From Solibacillus daqui (GTDB lineage: Bacteria > Bacillota > Bacilli > Bacillales_A > Planococcaceae), in NCBI RefSeq assembly GCF_028747805.1, contig NZ_CP114887.1:3452001-3516000 (forward strand): a stretch of DNA of 64,000 bases. Reading direction: 5' to 3'. Shown one piece after another: positions 1 through 8,210 of the stretch; position 1 is the first letter of the stretch; every line of letters starts with the position of its first letter. Under the pieces are notes generated by a model. That model made no database searches and was not told the origin of the DNA. It saw only the letters and a program-made list of their open reading frames with translations. The translations under genes and the position numbers were made by a program.

Positions 1-2
1 TT

Positions 3-596
3 GTACATAAACCTTCTGTTTACATCAATGCAAGTGCAGTCGGCATTTATCCAGTATCAGAAAATGCTGTTTATACAGAACACTCCTCTGAAAAAGCTGG
101 CGATTTTTTAGGTACAGTTGTGGATCATTGGGAACAAAAAGCTACTCTGGCCGAAAAATTAGGAATCCGTACGTGCTTAACGCGTTTTGGGGTTATTTTA
201 GCAAAAGGTGAAGGTGCATTACCGATGATGGTGTTTCCTTATCAGTTAGGTATTGGTGGAACGATTGGTTCTGGTAGGCAGTGGCTTAGCTGGATTCATA
301 TTGATGATGTGGTACGTGCCTTGTTATTCGTTATCGAACATGACAAATTACGTGGGCCAATTAATTTTACGACACCAAATGTTAAACGCATGAAAGCTTT
401 TGGACAAGCAATTAGTAAAGCATTGCATCGCCCACATTGGTTTCCTGTTCCAAGCATTGCACTTAAATTAGCGCTTGGCGAAAAAAGTATCCTCGTATTA
501 AAAGGTCAGCATGTTTTACCTGAAAAATTACTAAATGCAAATTTCACATTTAACTACGCTTCTGTAGAAGATGCGATCCGTGATTTGTATCAGTGA
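3..596 (+). CDS. TIGR01777-type NAD(P)-binding epimerase, 3' part
   Basis: The first two thirds of the fold's start lie outside the window; the frame is open from base 3 and ends in TGA. About 197 residues remain of a family usually near 300. The visible part has the SDR-like segment INASAVGIYP, then the region with SWIHIDDVVRALLFV and the C-terminal domain typical of the TIGR01777/YfhF extended SDR group (nucleoside-diphosphate-sugar epimerase-like, substrate unknown). An internal GTG at 120 is not a true start, because coding similarity continues upstream of it. It is likely cytoplasmic. The family assignment is firm; the function is not known. Confidence 0.85.
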   Translation, partial: VHKPSVYINASAVGIYPVSENAVYTEHSSEKAGDFLGTVVDHWEQKATLAEKLGIRTCLTRFGVILAKGEGALPMMVFPYQLGIGGTIGSGRQWLSWIHIDDVVRALLFVIEHDKLRGPINFTTPNVKRMKAFGQAISKALHRPHWFPVPSIALKLALGEKSILVLKGQHVLPEKLLNANFTFNYASVEDAIRDLYQ

Positions 597-660
597 ATAA
601 AATTACCGTTTCCACGCAACCTACCTGTAACAAATCTGCCAAAGGAGGTTGCTTTTTTTC

Positions 661-1446
661 GTGAAAAAACATGTTATTGGAATGGCGTTCGTACTCGTCG
701 TCACCCTAATTTCCTATATGACCGTTGCAAAGGCCGAGGAATTCCATTGGGGCTTTAAGCCAAGTCGTAATGCAGAGCCAGTTGAAATTGGCGAACCGTT
801 AGAAAGTTTACTCGATAATTACGGGGCCGTTTACAAAGGGGATGCATCCAAAAAGGTTATTTACTTAACGTTTGATAACGGCTATGAAAACGGCTTTACC
901 GAAAGTATTTTAGACACATTAAAAGCCGAGAAAGCACCAGCGACCTTTTTCTTAACGGGTCATTATTTAACGAGTGCGACCGATTTAGTAAAAAGAATGA
1001 TTGCGGACGGTCACACAATTGGGAATCACTCAGATGGTCACCCAAATATGGCCAAATTATCAGCTCAGGAAATGAAAGAAGAATGGTTTGGCTTTGATGA
1101 AAAGCTCTATGAGTTAACTGGTGTTGATCGTACCTATTATGCCCGACCACCCGAAGGAATATTTAATGAACAAGTATTAAAAGTCGGCAATGAGGTCGGT
1201 TATCGTCATATTTTTTGGTCAATTGCCTTTAAAGATTGGCTAAAAGATGAGCGTCGCGGCTATGAATATGCGTATAATGCCCTAATGAATCAGCTACACC
1301 CAGGGGCGATTATTTTAATGCATACGGTTGCGCAAGATAATGCCGAAGCGCTGCCAAAATTTATAAAAGAGGCAAAGGCGCAAGGGTATACGTTTGGCTC
1401 GCTTGATGATTTAGTGCTCGAATATGAGCAAGTGATGCCATACTAG
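661..1446 (+). CDS. pdaA: Delta-lactam-biosynthetic de-N-acetylase PdaA
   Basis: Polysaccharide deacetylase that removes the N-acetyl group from MurNAc during spore-cortex synthesis, a step to muramic delta-lactam. Residues 1-25 form a signal peptide or signal anchor. The NodB fold shows TFDNGYE (D72, with the Asn found in PdaA in place of a second Asp), the metal motif H-x3-H (H123, H127) and RPPEGIFNE. At 261 residues it matches B. subtilis PdaA. GTG at 661 is chosen because AAAGGAGG at 641-648 lies 12 bases before it; a TTG at 649 would touch the Shine-Dalgarno. Export and sporulation-specific expression are expected from the family. Confidence 0.92.
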   Translation: MKKHVIGMAFVLVVTLISYMTVAKAEEFHWGFKPSRNAEPVEIGEPLESLLDNYGAVYKGDASKKVIYLTFDNGYENGFTESILDTLKAEKAPATFFLTGHYLTSATDLVKRMIADGHTIGNHSDGHPNMAKLSAQEMKEEWFGFDEKLYELTGVDRTYYARPPEGIFNEQVLKVGNEVGYRHIFWSIAFKDWLKDERRGYEYAYNALMNQLHPGAIILMHTVAQDNAEALPKFIKEAKAQGYTFGSLDDLVLEYEQVMPY

Positions 1447-1513
1447 AACCAAGTGACGTTCCTTTTCTTTCAAGTCGTTGTCCGCTATAATGAAATGATG
1501 AAGAAAAACGATT

Positions 1514-1542
1514 CAACTCGCGCTAACCTTTAGTGCGAGTTG
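1514..1542 (+). promoter_or_regulatory. Perfect hairpin in front of rlmCD
   Basis: A 13-bp stem (one G-U pair) with loop CCT lies between pdaA and rlmCD. It is followed by AAGTATTT, a poor U-tract, and nine bases later by the AAAGGA ribosome binding site. It may be the weak terminator of pdaA or a leader hairpin of rlmCD. Confidence 0.5.
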
Positions 1543-1565
1543 AAGTATTTAAAGGACGTGTAAAC

Positions 1566-2942
1566 TTGAGTGAAGTAAAAATGGAAGTCGGGCAAAAGTT
1601 CCCGTTAACGATAAAACGCCTTGGCATTAATGGTGAAGGTGTTGGATTTTATAAACGTAACGTCGTATTCGTAAAAGGTGCGATTCCTGGAGAAGAAGTA
1701 ACAGTCAAATTAACAAAAGTATCACCTAAATTCGCAGAGGCTGAAATTTTAAACATTCGTAAAGCTAGTGAATTTCGTCAAGAAGCACCATGCTCAGTGT
1801 ATGCAGATTGCGGTGGCTGTCAATTACAGCATATGACATATGAAGCACAGCTTGCCAATAAACGCGATATCGTCGTACAAGCATTTGAAAAGTACGCAAA
1901 AGAAATCGCAGAAACAACGGAAATTCGTCCAACACTTGGTATGGAAAATCCTTGGAACTACCGTAACAAATCACAATTCCAAGTACGAAAAGAAGGCAAA
2001 CGTGTTTATGCTGGTCTGTTTTCAGAGGGCTCACATCAGCTACTAAACATCAATGATTGCTTAGTTCAGCATCCGTTAACGTCAAAAATTACGGTCGCTG
2101 TACGTAAAATTTTACAAAAGTTAAATATTACAATTTATGATGGCAAAACTTTAAACGGATTAGTACGTACAATTGTTGTTCGTACTGGCTTGAAGTCTGG
2201 CGAAACACAAGTATGTTTAGTCACTACACGTAACGAATTACCGCATAAAGAAGAATTAATCGAGCGCATTAAAAAGATTGATCCATCGATCGTTTCAATT
2301 ACACAAAATATCAATCGCGAAAAAACATCATTAATTTTCGGTGAGGAAACAATTGTATTAGATGGGCATGAAGCGATACTTGAAAAACTAGGTGAGTATG
2401 CATTTGAATTATCAACACGTGCGTTCTTCCAGCTTAACCCGGGGCAAACAGTTCACTTGTATGATGAAATCAAAAAAGCTGCCGCGCTTACTGGGAAAGA
2501 AAATGTTGTCGATGCCTATTGTGGCGTTGGGACAATTGGTATGTGGCTTGCTGATGGTGCTCGTGAAGTGCGCGGCATGGATAATGTCGACGAAGCCATT
2601 GCTGATGCAAAAATGAATGCCCGAAATAATGCAAACTTACAACACGTACGCTTTTTCCCGGGTTCAGCTGACAAATGGTTATTCCGCTGGGCACGTGAAG
2701 GTTACCGACCAGACGTTATTTCAGTCGACCCTCCACGCACAGGTTTAGAGCCGGGCTTTATTAAAACCGTATTAAAAATTAAACCAAAGCGCGTTGTTTA
2801 TACATCTTGCAACCCTTCTACATTGGCACGTGATTTAAAAGAGCTTTCAAAAGCCTATCATGTAGAATATATCCAGCCAGTGGATATGTTCCCACAAACA
2901 GCTCAAGTTGAATGTGTTGTGAAATTGACGTTAAAGAAATAA
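1566..2942 (+). CDS. rlmCD: 23S rRNA (uracil-C5)-methyltransferase RlmCD/RlmD family
   Basis: SAM-dependent methyltransferase making 5-methyluridine in 23S rRNA; in B. subtilis one enzyme, RlmCD, serves both U747 and U1939. An N-terminal TRAM domain (about residues 8-65) precedes a [4Fe-4S] motif with C76, C82, C85 and a fourth Cys at 165. The Rossmann domain has [10 protein letters not shown] and SVDPPRTG, and the catalytic Cys is C415 in YTSCNPSTL. The start is TTG 1566, nine bases after AAAGGA at 1551-1556; the longer frame from GTG 1533 would begin inside the upstream hairpin. Length 458 residues fits the family. A terminator follows, so it looks monocistronic. Confidence 0.93.
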   Translation: MSEVKMEVGQKFPLTIKRLGINGEGVGFYKRNVVFVKGAIPGEEVTVKLTKVSPKFAEAEILNIRKASEFRQEAPCSVYADCGGCQLQHMTYEAQLANKRDIVVQAFEKYAKEIAETTEIRPTLGMENPWNYRNKSQFQVRKEGKRVYAGLFSEGSHQLLNINDCLVQHPLTSKITVAVRKILQKLNITIYDGKTLNGLVRTIVVRTGLKSGETQVCLVTTRNELPHKEELIERIKKIDPSIVSITQNINREKTSLIFGEETIVLDGHEAILEKLGEYAFELSTRAFFQLNPGQTVHLYDEIKKAAALTGKENVVDAYCGVGTIGMWLADGAREVRGMDNVDEAIADAKMNARNNANLQHVRFFPGSADKWLFRWAREGYRPDVISVDPPRTGLEPGFIKTVLKIKPKRVVYTSCNPSTLARDLKELSKAYHVEYIQPVDMFPQTAQVECVVKLTLKK

Positions 2943-2959
2943 ATTTAAATTTTCTCATT

Positions 2960-3020
2960 AAGCATTCCCTTCAATCTGAGCATTTTTCTGCTCTTTTGAA
3001 GCGAATGCTTTTATTTTTAT
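2960..3020 (+). terminator. Terminator after rlmCD
   Basis: Outer arms AAGCATTC/GAATGCTT and inner CTTCAA/TTGAAG form a long imperfect hairpin followed by TTATTTTTATTT. Confidence 0.75.
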
Positions 3021-3127
3021 TTATTTTAGAAAGTCGATAAAACTATTTTTTTAATTATTGATAGGATTTTAATGGTGGAGCCGTATTAATATTTAGGTAC
3101 CTAAGTAACTCATAAAGGAGGGCTAAA

Positions 3128-3661
3128 TTGAAGATATCAGATGAAAACGTTGTACGACAAATACAGCTTAAAAACGAAGAAGCACTTGATTATCTCGTGA
3201 TAACTTATGGTGGCTTACTCAACGGAATTATTCGGAAGTATCTTATTAGTCATAATCAAGACATTGAGGAATGTTTTGCAGATGTGCTAGTTTCTATATG
3301 GTTTAACATCAATTCATTTGATCCATCTAAAAATGAGTTTAAACAATGGATAGCTGCAATCGCAAAATACCGCGCAATTGATTATTTCCGAAAGCTCAAC
3401 CATGTAAAGAAACATATTAGTACTACTGAAATAAATGACCGTCTTCTAAATGAACCTATTAGTATTCACAACTCAGATTTAGCCATTTTGCTAAACGAAT
3501 TGAACGATACTGAAAAAGCAATATTTAACAAATATTATGTAGAAGGAATCCCTACCGAAGAAATCGCAAATGAATTACAAGTAAAACCTTCATGGATACA
3601 CAATAAATTATCTAGAGGAAGAAAAAAATTAAAAAACATTTTATTAAAAGGTGAGGTGTAA
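3128..3661 (+). CDS. ECF-type RNA polymerase sigma factor
   Basis: A 177-residue sigma-70 family protein with only regions 2 and 4. Region 2 carries the segment ending in AIDYFRK, and region 4 the helix-turn-helix around GIPTEEIANELQ and WIHNKLSRGRKKLK. TTG at 3128 follows AAAGGAGGG at the right distance. The next gene, five bases downstream, is a membrane protein of the type that acts as anti-sigma factor, so the pair should be a regulon controlled by release of the sigma at the membrane. Which ECF group it belongs to, and the inducing signal, cannot be read here. Confidence 0.85.
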   Translation: MKISDENVVRQIQLKNEEALDYLVITYGGLLNGIIRKYLISHNQDIEECFADVLVSIWFNINSFDPSKNEFKQWIAAIAKYRAIDYFRKLNHVKKHISTTEINDRLLNEPISIHNSDLAILLNELNDTEKAIFNKYYVEGIPTEEIANELQVKPSWIHNKLSRGRKKLKNILLKGEV

Positions 3662-3666
3662 GGAAG

Positions 3667-4779
3667 ATGTCTATTTTTAATGATTTGAATGATGTTAAAT
3701 TAGATATAGAGGAGTACGAACAAATTCCCCTTTCAGCTGTTGAACAAAAGCGAATTATTCAGCGTACACAAAAAAGGCTAAAGTCAAAAAAAGCCTTATT
3801 CTTTAAAAGAAAAAAACATTTTGTTTCAGCTATTGCTAGTATTTGTGCCATTTCATTCATTACTTTAAATATTGCATTTCCAACCTTTGCAGAAAAACTA
3901 CCTACTTTCACAAATATTTTTGAGTTTTTCACTGATAATGAACGCAATATTTTTGAAGATTACAGCGAGCATACAACCTATATCGGACAAACTCAAGAAA
4001 GTAACGGCATTAGTATTACAGTTACAGATGCAGTTTATGATAAAGAAAATATTACAATTGCCTATACTATTAAGAGTGAGCAGGATTTAGGCGAACGTCC
4101 TGTATTATTAGAAGATATCATTGTTGACGAATTTGTGGATCAATATAAGCATTCTGGTTATTCCAAAAATTATCTTGTAAAAAAAATTGATGAACATGAA
4201 TATGCCGTACTATACGTTTATGAATTAATTACAGGTTCAAAGCCTGAAACAATTAACATTTCCTGGCAAGGCGATAATGTAACGAATTTAAATAATGGAA
4301 ACCAATTAGTATCAGGACATTGGAATTTCGAATTTTCCTTACAAGCACTTGAAAATAGCGTTACGAGTTTTAAATCTCCTAAGATAAAGTCGTCCGATAC
4401 AGGTGTTGAAATAACGCTAGTTAAAATAACACAATCACCAATTTCAACAACGATTAAACTCGCCGAAAAAGTTGATGAACGCATCGTCTCTCAAGAACAA
4501 GAGGAGCTAAGAACCGTATCAATAGAATATTTAGTATCAGATGATTTGGGAAATGAATATAACATTATTCATTATCGTAATACAGGGCATAGTACAGATT
4601 TCAACATAAATCATATTAGCACTCCACGAATTACAATGAATATACCGAATAACAATGCATCTTATATTACTATTACACCTATAGTAACTGCTTATAAGGT
4701 AGTAAATAGTGATGGTCTTCTTGAGCAGGTAATCGAACCATATAAAATTGAACCAATTCACGTACCTCTAAATAAATAA
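3667..4779 (+). CDS. DUF4179 membrane anti-sigma-type protein
   Basis: A 370-residue protein with a basic cytoplasmic N-terminus, one membrane helix at about residues 43-66 and a long extracytoplasmic part. The start of the outer domain (YIGQTQESNGISITV onwards) resembles DUF4179, and the C-terminal half resembles the DUF5643 immunoglobulin-like domain that often accompanies it. Such proteins are commonly co-encoded with ECF sigma factors, as here (5-bp gap), and are presumed anti-sigma regulators. ATG 3667 is preceded by TAAGGAAG. The trigger is unknown. A good terminator follows the stop codon, closing a two-gene operon. Confidence 0.8.
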   Translation: MSIFNDLNDVKLDIEEYEQIPLSAVEQKRIIQRTQKRLKSKKALFFKRKKHFVSAIASICAISFITLNIAFPTFAEKLPTFTNIFEFFTDNERNIFEDYSEHTTYIGQTQESNGISITVTDAVYDKENITIAYTIKSEQDLGERPVLLEDIIVDEFVDQYKHSGYSKNYLVKKIDEHEYAVLYVYELITGSKPETINISWQGDNVTNLNNGNQLVSGHWNFEFSLQALENSVTSFKSPKIKSSDTGVEITLVKITQSPISTTIKLAEKVDERIVSQEQEELRTVSIEYLVSDDLGNEYNIIHYRNTGHSTDFNINHISTPRITMNIPNNNASYITITPIVTAYKVVNSDGLLEQVIEPYKIEPIHVPLNK

Positions 4780-4790
4780 TGTTTATTTTA

Positions 4791-4838
4791 AGCTGTCTAT
4801 AAGTATTGATACAATATTGCTTAGCAGACAGCTTTTTA
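4791..4838 (+). terminator. Terminator of the first sigma/anti-sigma operon
   Basis: AGCTGTCT pairs with AGACAGCT and is followed by TTTTTATA. The next 200 bases up to bdhA hold only an implausible short ORF. Confidence 0.75.
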
Positions 4839-5034
4839 TATGGGACGTTCAGAGTTGAAGAAATTATAAATCCAGCCCAATTTACCCTATATACTTCATT
4901 ATTGCAAAATGATTTAATATGCCTAAAACGCCTTGTATTTCAAGCAATCCATAATCAAATCTATAAATTATTCACACAAAACTTAACAGTATCTCCATAA
5001 AATGCATCAGGAAATTTCGTTATACTAGAGCTAG

Positions 5035-5050
5035 TACTACTAGTGTAGTA
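5035..5050 (+). promoter_or_regulatory. Candidate operator at the bdhA promoter
   Basis: TACTAC-TAGT-GTAGTA is a perfect inverted repeat, nine bases after a TATACT -10-like hexamer at 5021-5026, so it would overlap the transcription start of bdhA. No -35 at standard spacing is obvious. The regulator is unknown. Confidence 0.45.
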
Positions 5051-5074
5051 ACTATTTTAAATGGAGTGATTATC

Positions 5075-6130
5075 ATGAAAGCAGCACGTTGGTATAAAGC
5101 AAAAGATATTCGCGTTGAACAAATTGAAGAACCTCAAGTAACAGCAGGTCGCGTAAAAATTCAAGTTGCATGGACAGGAATTTGCGGTAGTGACCTTCAT
5201 GAATATATAGCAGGTCCAATTTTCGTTCCAGTTGACGCACCACATGCCGTAAGTAAAGAAGTTGCACCAGTTGTAATGGGTCATGAATTTTCTGGTACAG
5301 TCGTTGAAATTGGCGAAGGTGTAACAAGTGTCAGTGTCGGCGATCAAGTTGTCGTAGAACCGATTTTAGCATGTGGTAAATGTCCTGCATGTTTAAAAGG
5401 GAAATATAATATTTGTAAACATTTAGGCTTCCATGGATTATCAGGTGGTGGCGGTGGTTTCTCTGAATTCACAGTTGTTGATGAACGTTGGGTACACAAA
5501 ATGCCTGAAGGATTATCATTAGAGCAAGGTGCTTTAGTTGAACCTGCAGCAGTAGCTCTACACTCCGTTCGTATGAGTAAATTAAAAGCTGGTGACAAAG
5601 CCGTTGTTTTCGGTGTAGGTCCAATCGGTTTATTAGTGATTGAAGCATTAAAAGTAGCAGGTGCTGCTGAAATTTATGCCGTGGAATTATCGAAAGAGCG
5701 CGGTGCAAAAGCATTAGAACTAGGCGCAACTGCAGTAATAAATCCTGCAGAAGAAGCGGATGTAGTGGCAAAAATTCATGAATTAACAAATGGTGGTGCA
5801 GATGTTGCCTATGAAGTAACAGGCGTTCCAGTTGTCTTAAAACAAGCAATCGATTCTACTTCGTTTGAGGGAGAAACAATTATTGTTTCAATATGGGAAA
5901 AAGAAGCATCCATTCAACCAAACAATATTGTATTATCAGAGCGTAGCGTAAAAGGAATTATTGCATATCGTGATATTTTCCCTGCAGTTATGCACTTAAT
6001 GACGCAAGGCTACTTCCCTGCGGATAAATTAGTTACAAAACGCATCACACTTAATGAAGTTGTTACAGAAGGCTTTGAAACATTAGTAAACGACAAAGAT
6101 CAAATTAAAATTTTAGTTGCTTCGAAATAA
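5075..6130 (+). CDS. bdhA: (R,R)-butanediol dehydrogenase / zinc alcohol dehydrogenase
   Basis: Medium-chain zinc dehydrogenase that interconverts acetoin and 2,3-butanediol with NAD(H), a fermentation overflow and redox-balancing reaction. The catalytic zinc site is visible as C37 (GICGSD) and H70-E71 (GHEF), and the structural zinc cysteines are C100, C103, C106 and C114. The nucleotide motif GVGPIG starts at 180. At 351 residues it has family length. The start is ATG 5075 behind GGAGTG; an in-frame GTG nine bases earlier lies inside that binding site. It is a single gene. Related sugar-alcohol dehydrogenases are the main alternative, but overall character fits BdhA well. Confidence 0.88.
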   Translation: MKAARWYKAKDIRVEQIEEPQVTAGRVKIQVAWTGICGSDLHEYIAGPIFVPVDAPHAVSKEVAPVVMGHEFSGTVVEIGEGVTSVSVGDQVVVEPILACGKCPACLKGKYNICKHLGFHGLSGGGGGFSEFTVVDERWVHKMPEGLSLEQGALVEPAAVALHSVRMSKLKAGDKAVVFGVGPIGLLVIEALKVAGAAEIYAVELSKERGAKALELGATAVINPAEEADVVAKIHELTNGGADVAYEVTGVPVVLKQAIDSTSFEGETIIVSIWEKEASIQPNNIVLSERSVKGIIAYRDIFPAVMHLMTQGYFPADKLVTKRITLNEVVTEGFETLVNDKDQIKILVASK

Positions 6131-6231
6131 TTTTCTAGTTTTTCATTACTTCATCACTTTTGTTTAAAGTGGAACATTATTGGGAATGTAGATAATTATG
6201 AAATATGAAATATGAAATTGGAGGTTTTCTA

Positions 6232-6627
6232 ATGGGAAGAATGATTCATTTTGAAATTCATGTTGATGATATGGAAAGAGCAAAGAATTTCTATAAAAAC
6301 GTATTTGATTGGCAATTCGAAGATTATAGTGAATATGCTGGTATGCCTTATTTTGGTGCTATTACTGGTGATGATCAATATCCTGGAATTAACGGTGCAC
6401 TTATGCAACGTCAATCACCTTCACCTGCTCCCGGTCAAAGTGTAAACTCTGCGGTATGCACGATGGGGATTGCCAATTATGATGAAACAGAAGCTAAAAT
6501 TTTAGAAAATGGTGGACAAGTTGCGGTAAAAAAATACGCCTTACCCGGTATGGCTTGGCAAGGCTATTACTTAGATACCGAAGGCAATATTTTGGGCATC
6601 CACCAACCTGACCAAGAAGCAAAATAA
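6232..6627 (+). CDS. VOC (glyoxalase/bleomycin-resistance fold) protein
   Basis: A 131-residue vicinal-oxygen-chelate protein with two beta-alpha-beta-beta-beta halves: HFEIHVDDMERAKNFY at the start, and the second half ending YYLDTEGNILGIHQ. The first-half His and the final Glu-type position are in the usual metal-ligand places. Substrate cannot be inferred; the family includes glyoxalases, dioxygenases and antibiotic-binding proteins. ATG 6232 follows TTGGAGG; an upstream in-frame ATG at 6205 lies ahead of that site. It stands alone, 101 bases after bdhA. Confidence 0.82.
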   Translation: MGRMIHFEIHVDDMERAKNFYKNVFDWQFEDYSEYAGMPYFGAITGDDQYPGINGALMQRQSPSPAPGQSVNSAVCTMGIANYDETEAKILENGGQVAVKKYALPGMAWQGYYLDTEGNILGIHQPDQEAK

Positions 6628-6633
6628 TCAATT

Positions 6634-6671
6634 AAGCGCAGAACCATTCAATTTGATTCTGCGCTTTTTTT
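6634..6671 (+). terminator. Terminator after the VOC gene
   Basis: AAGCGCAGAA and TTCTGCGCTT pair and are followed by seven T. The stop codon of the convergent anti-sigma gene begins two bases beyond. Confidence 0.8.
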
Positions 6672-6672
6672 A

Positions 6673-7359
6673 TCAGTTTATTTTTAATTGCTTTTTTAGT
6701 TCTTCACTTGCTTTTGGCAATTCCATTCCCTCTTTCCATATCAACTGTGCGTTTTCAGGAGAGCCATAATAGAGTGCCTTAATTTTCCCGTCGCGGTCTA
6801 TCTGTCGACTAGGCAAATTAAAATCCTGATAACCTTCACCTACGACAAAATGAGGTAACGAGCTTTTGCCGATAATTGTTCGTAATGGAATCATATAAAA
6901 GTTTCCATCCTCATGAAGCTCATATTTCACACGATAAATATCGATATCATCAAGATAGTCAACATGAAATGCAATGCGACCATCTGCGAGCTGTGCAATC
7001 TCTGTAATTACTATATTATCTTGTTTAACTGGCTTAATATCCCACTCGTATAATCCGAAATAGCCTCCATATAAAAGTAACGCCACAAGTGCAGTAATTC
7101 CAACCCCTTTTAAAAAGGCCTTTTTCCGAAAACCCTTCCACGAATCAGCCAAAGACATCATCATTTTTTTATCCTGTGCATTTTGCTTTGTTTCCGATTG
7201 CTGCACCGGAACGATTGTCGATAGATTTTTCAATTCTATTTGGCACTCTTTACAACTTTGAAGATGCGCCTCCACTAGCTTTTTCGTATCCTGACTGCAC
7301 ACTTCATCATAGTAAAGTGGCAATACATCTTGGACAATATCACATGTAATTTTAGTCAT
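6673..7359 (-). CDS. Zinc-finger (zf-HC2) anti-sigma factor
   Basis: A 228-residue single-pass membrane protein. The N-terminal anti-sigma zinc motif is seen as His and two Cys in HLQSCKECQ, with an upstream Cys in TCDIVQDVLP. A membrane helix lies at about residues 84-105, followed by an extracytoplasmic domain I do not recognise. ATG 7359 is used because AAGGAGG lies seven bases before it and the A is shared with the TGA stop of the sigma gene, a TGATG overlap that implies translational coupling. It should hold its partner sigma factor inactive at the membrane. Confidence 0.82.
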   Translation of the reverse strand: MTKITCDIVQDVLPLYYDEVCSQDTKKLVEAHLQSCKECQIELKNLSTIVPVQQSETKQNAQDKKMMMSLADSWKGFRKKAFLKGVGITALVALLLYGGYFGLYEWDIKPVKQDNIVITEIAQLADGRIAFHVDYLDDIDIYRVKYELHEDGNFYMIPLRTIIGKSSLPHFVVGEGYQDFNLPSRQIDRDGKIKALYYGSPENAQLIWKEGMELPKASEELKKQLKIN

Positions 7360-7835
7360 CACTGTTCCTCCTTAGCCATTTGCTGTATTTTCTTTTTTGC
7401 TCGATAGAATGTAACCCTTGCCCAGCTTTCCGTTTTTTCAAAGAGCTGGCTAATTTGTAAAAATGAAAGCTCTCCAAATACTCGAAGCGAAAACACCTCT
7501 TTATAAGGTTCATCTAATTGATGGACTAATTGATGAAGGTAGAAGGCTTGTTCTTTTTTTAATATCTGTTGTTCGATTTTTAAATCATCTTCTCGGTCCG
7601 CTTGTTCTTTTACATAACGCTTTTGCTTTTCTGCATGTGTAAAATAAGTATTTTTTGCAATTTGGCAGAGCCATACCTTCATTTGGCAATTCCCTTTATA
7701 TTGATCAATATTTTGTAGAGCCTTAAAAAAGGTTTGTTGTGTAATTTCCTCTGCAAGTGTCTCATTGCGACACAATGCGAGCATAAAATGGTAGACGTCT
7801 TGAAAATAAAGACGATAGATTTGTTCAAAATTCAT
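7359..7835 (-). CDS. ECF-type RNA polymerase sigma factor (second pair)
   Basis: A 158-residue sigma-70 family protein of ECF layout: region 2 with AEEITQQTFFKAL and IAKNTYF, and region 4 with LSFLQISQLFEKTESWARVTFYRAKKK. The start has a strong GGAAGGGAGGGGG binding site. It overlaps the downstream zf-HC2 anti-sigma gene by one base. This is the second sigma/anti-sigma pair within 5 kb; the two pairs belong to different anti-sigma classes, so they are not a recent duplication. Confidence 0.87.
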   Translation of the reverse strand: MNFEQIYRLYFQDVYHFMLALCRNETLAEEITQQTFFKALQNIDQYKGNCQMKVWLCQIAKNTYFTHAEKQKRYVKEQADREDDLKIEQQILKKEQAFYLHQLVHQLDEPYKEVFSLRVFGELSFLQISQLFEKTESWARVTFYRAKKKIQQMAKEEQ

Positions 7836-7964
7836 CTCCCCCTTCCCTCCTTCCTACATAAGACTAGCGAAATTTAAATTCGTTACAAAAATTATTAATT
7901 ATTGTTCAACTTTGCCTTATTTTTTTATTTTCATGTAAAATAGAACTTGCTAGGAGGTATAAAT

Positions 7965-8192
7965 ATGAAAAACTTTCTTTTTGTAGCAATCACTTTTGCT
8001 ATTTCTTTTTTCGGCATTTCATGGCTTGGTGGTGTCATTTTTCCAAGCAACGATGAAACTTCTGCAAGCTCTTTACAAGCAGCTGTTACATTTGGCGGAG
8101 TTAATTACTTAAATGTCTTTATGTACATAATTTTAGCGTGTATTCTAACTACAATTGTCTTTTTTACAGTAAAAAGCAGACGTTCTCATTAA
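7965..8192 (+). CDS. Small two-helix membrane protein
   Basis: A 75-residue hydrophobic protein with helices at about 3-25 and 45-68 and a short basic tail (KSRRSH). ATG 7965 follows TAGGAGG; an in-frame upstream ATG precedes that site. Family not recognised. It is divergent from the sigma pair and convergent with an MFS transporter, and its stop codon lies in the loop of the shared terminator. Confidence 0.7.
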   Translation: MKNFLFVAITFAISFFGISWLGGVIFPSNDETSASSLQAAVTFGGVNYLNVFMYIILACILTTIVFFTVKSRRSH

Positions 8193-8208
8193 GAACGCCT
8201 GCTTCTTT
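8174..8208 (-). terminator. Shared terminator between the small membrane gene and the MFS gene
   Basis: AAGCAGACGTTCT pairs with AACGCCTGCTT. The minus-strand transcript (MFS gene) gets the better U-tract. The stop of the plus-strand gene is in the loop. Confidence 0.7.
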
Positions 8209-8210
8209 GC

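Noticed and set aside
4806..5000. 64-codon ORF between the anti-sigma gene and bdhA
   Set aside because: Starts inside a terminator and has no ribosome binding site; composition is not gene-like.
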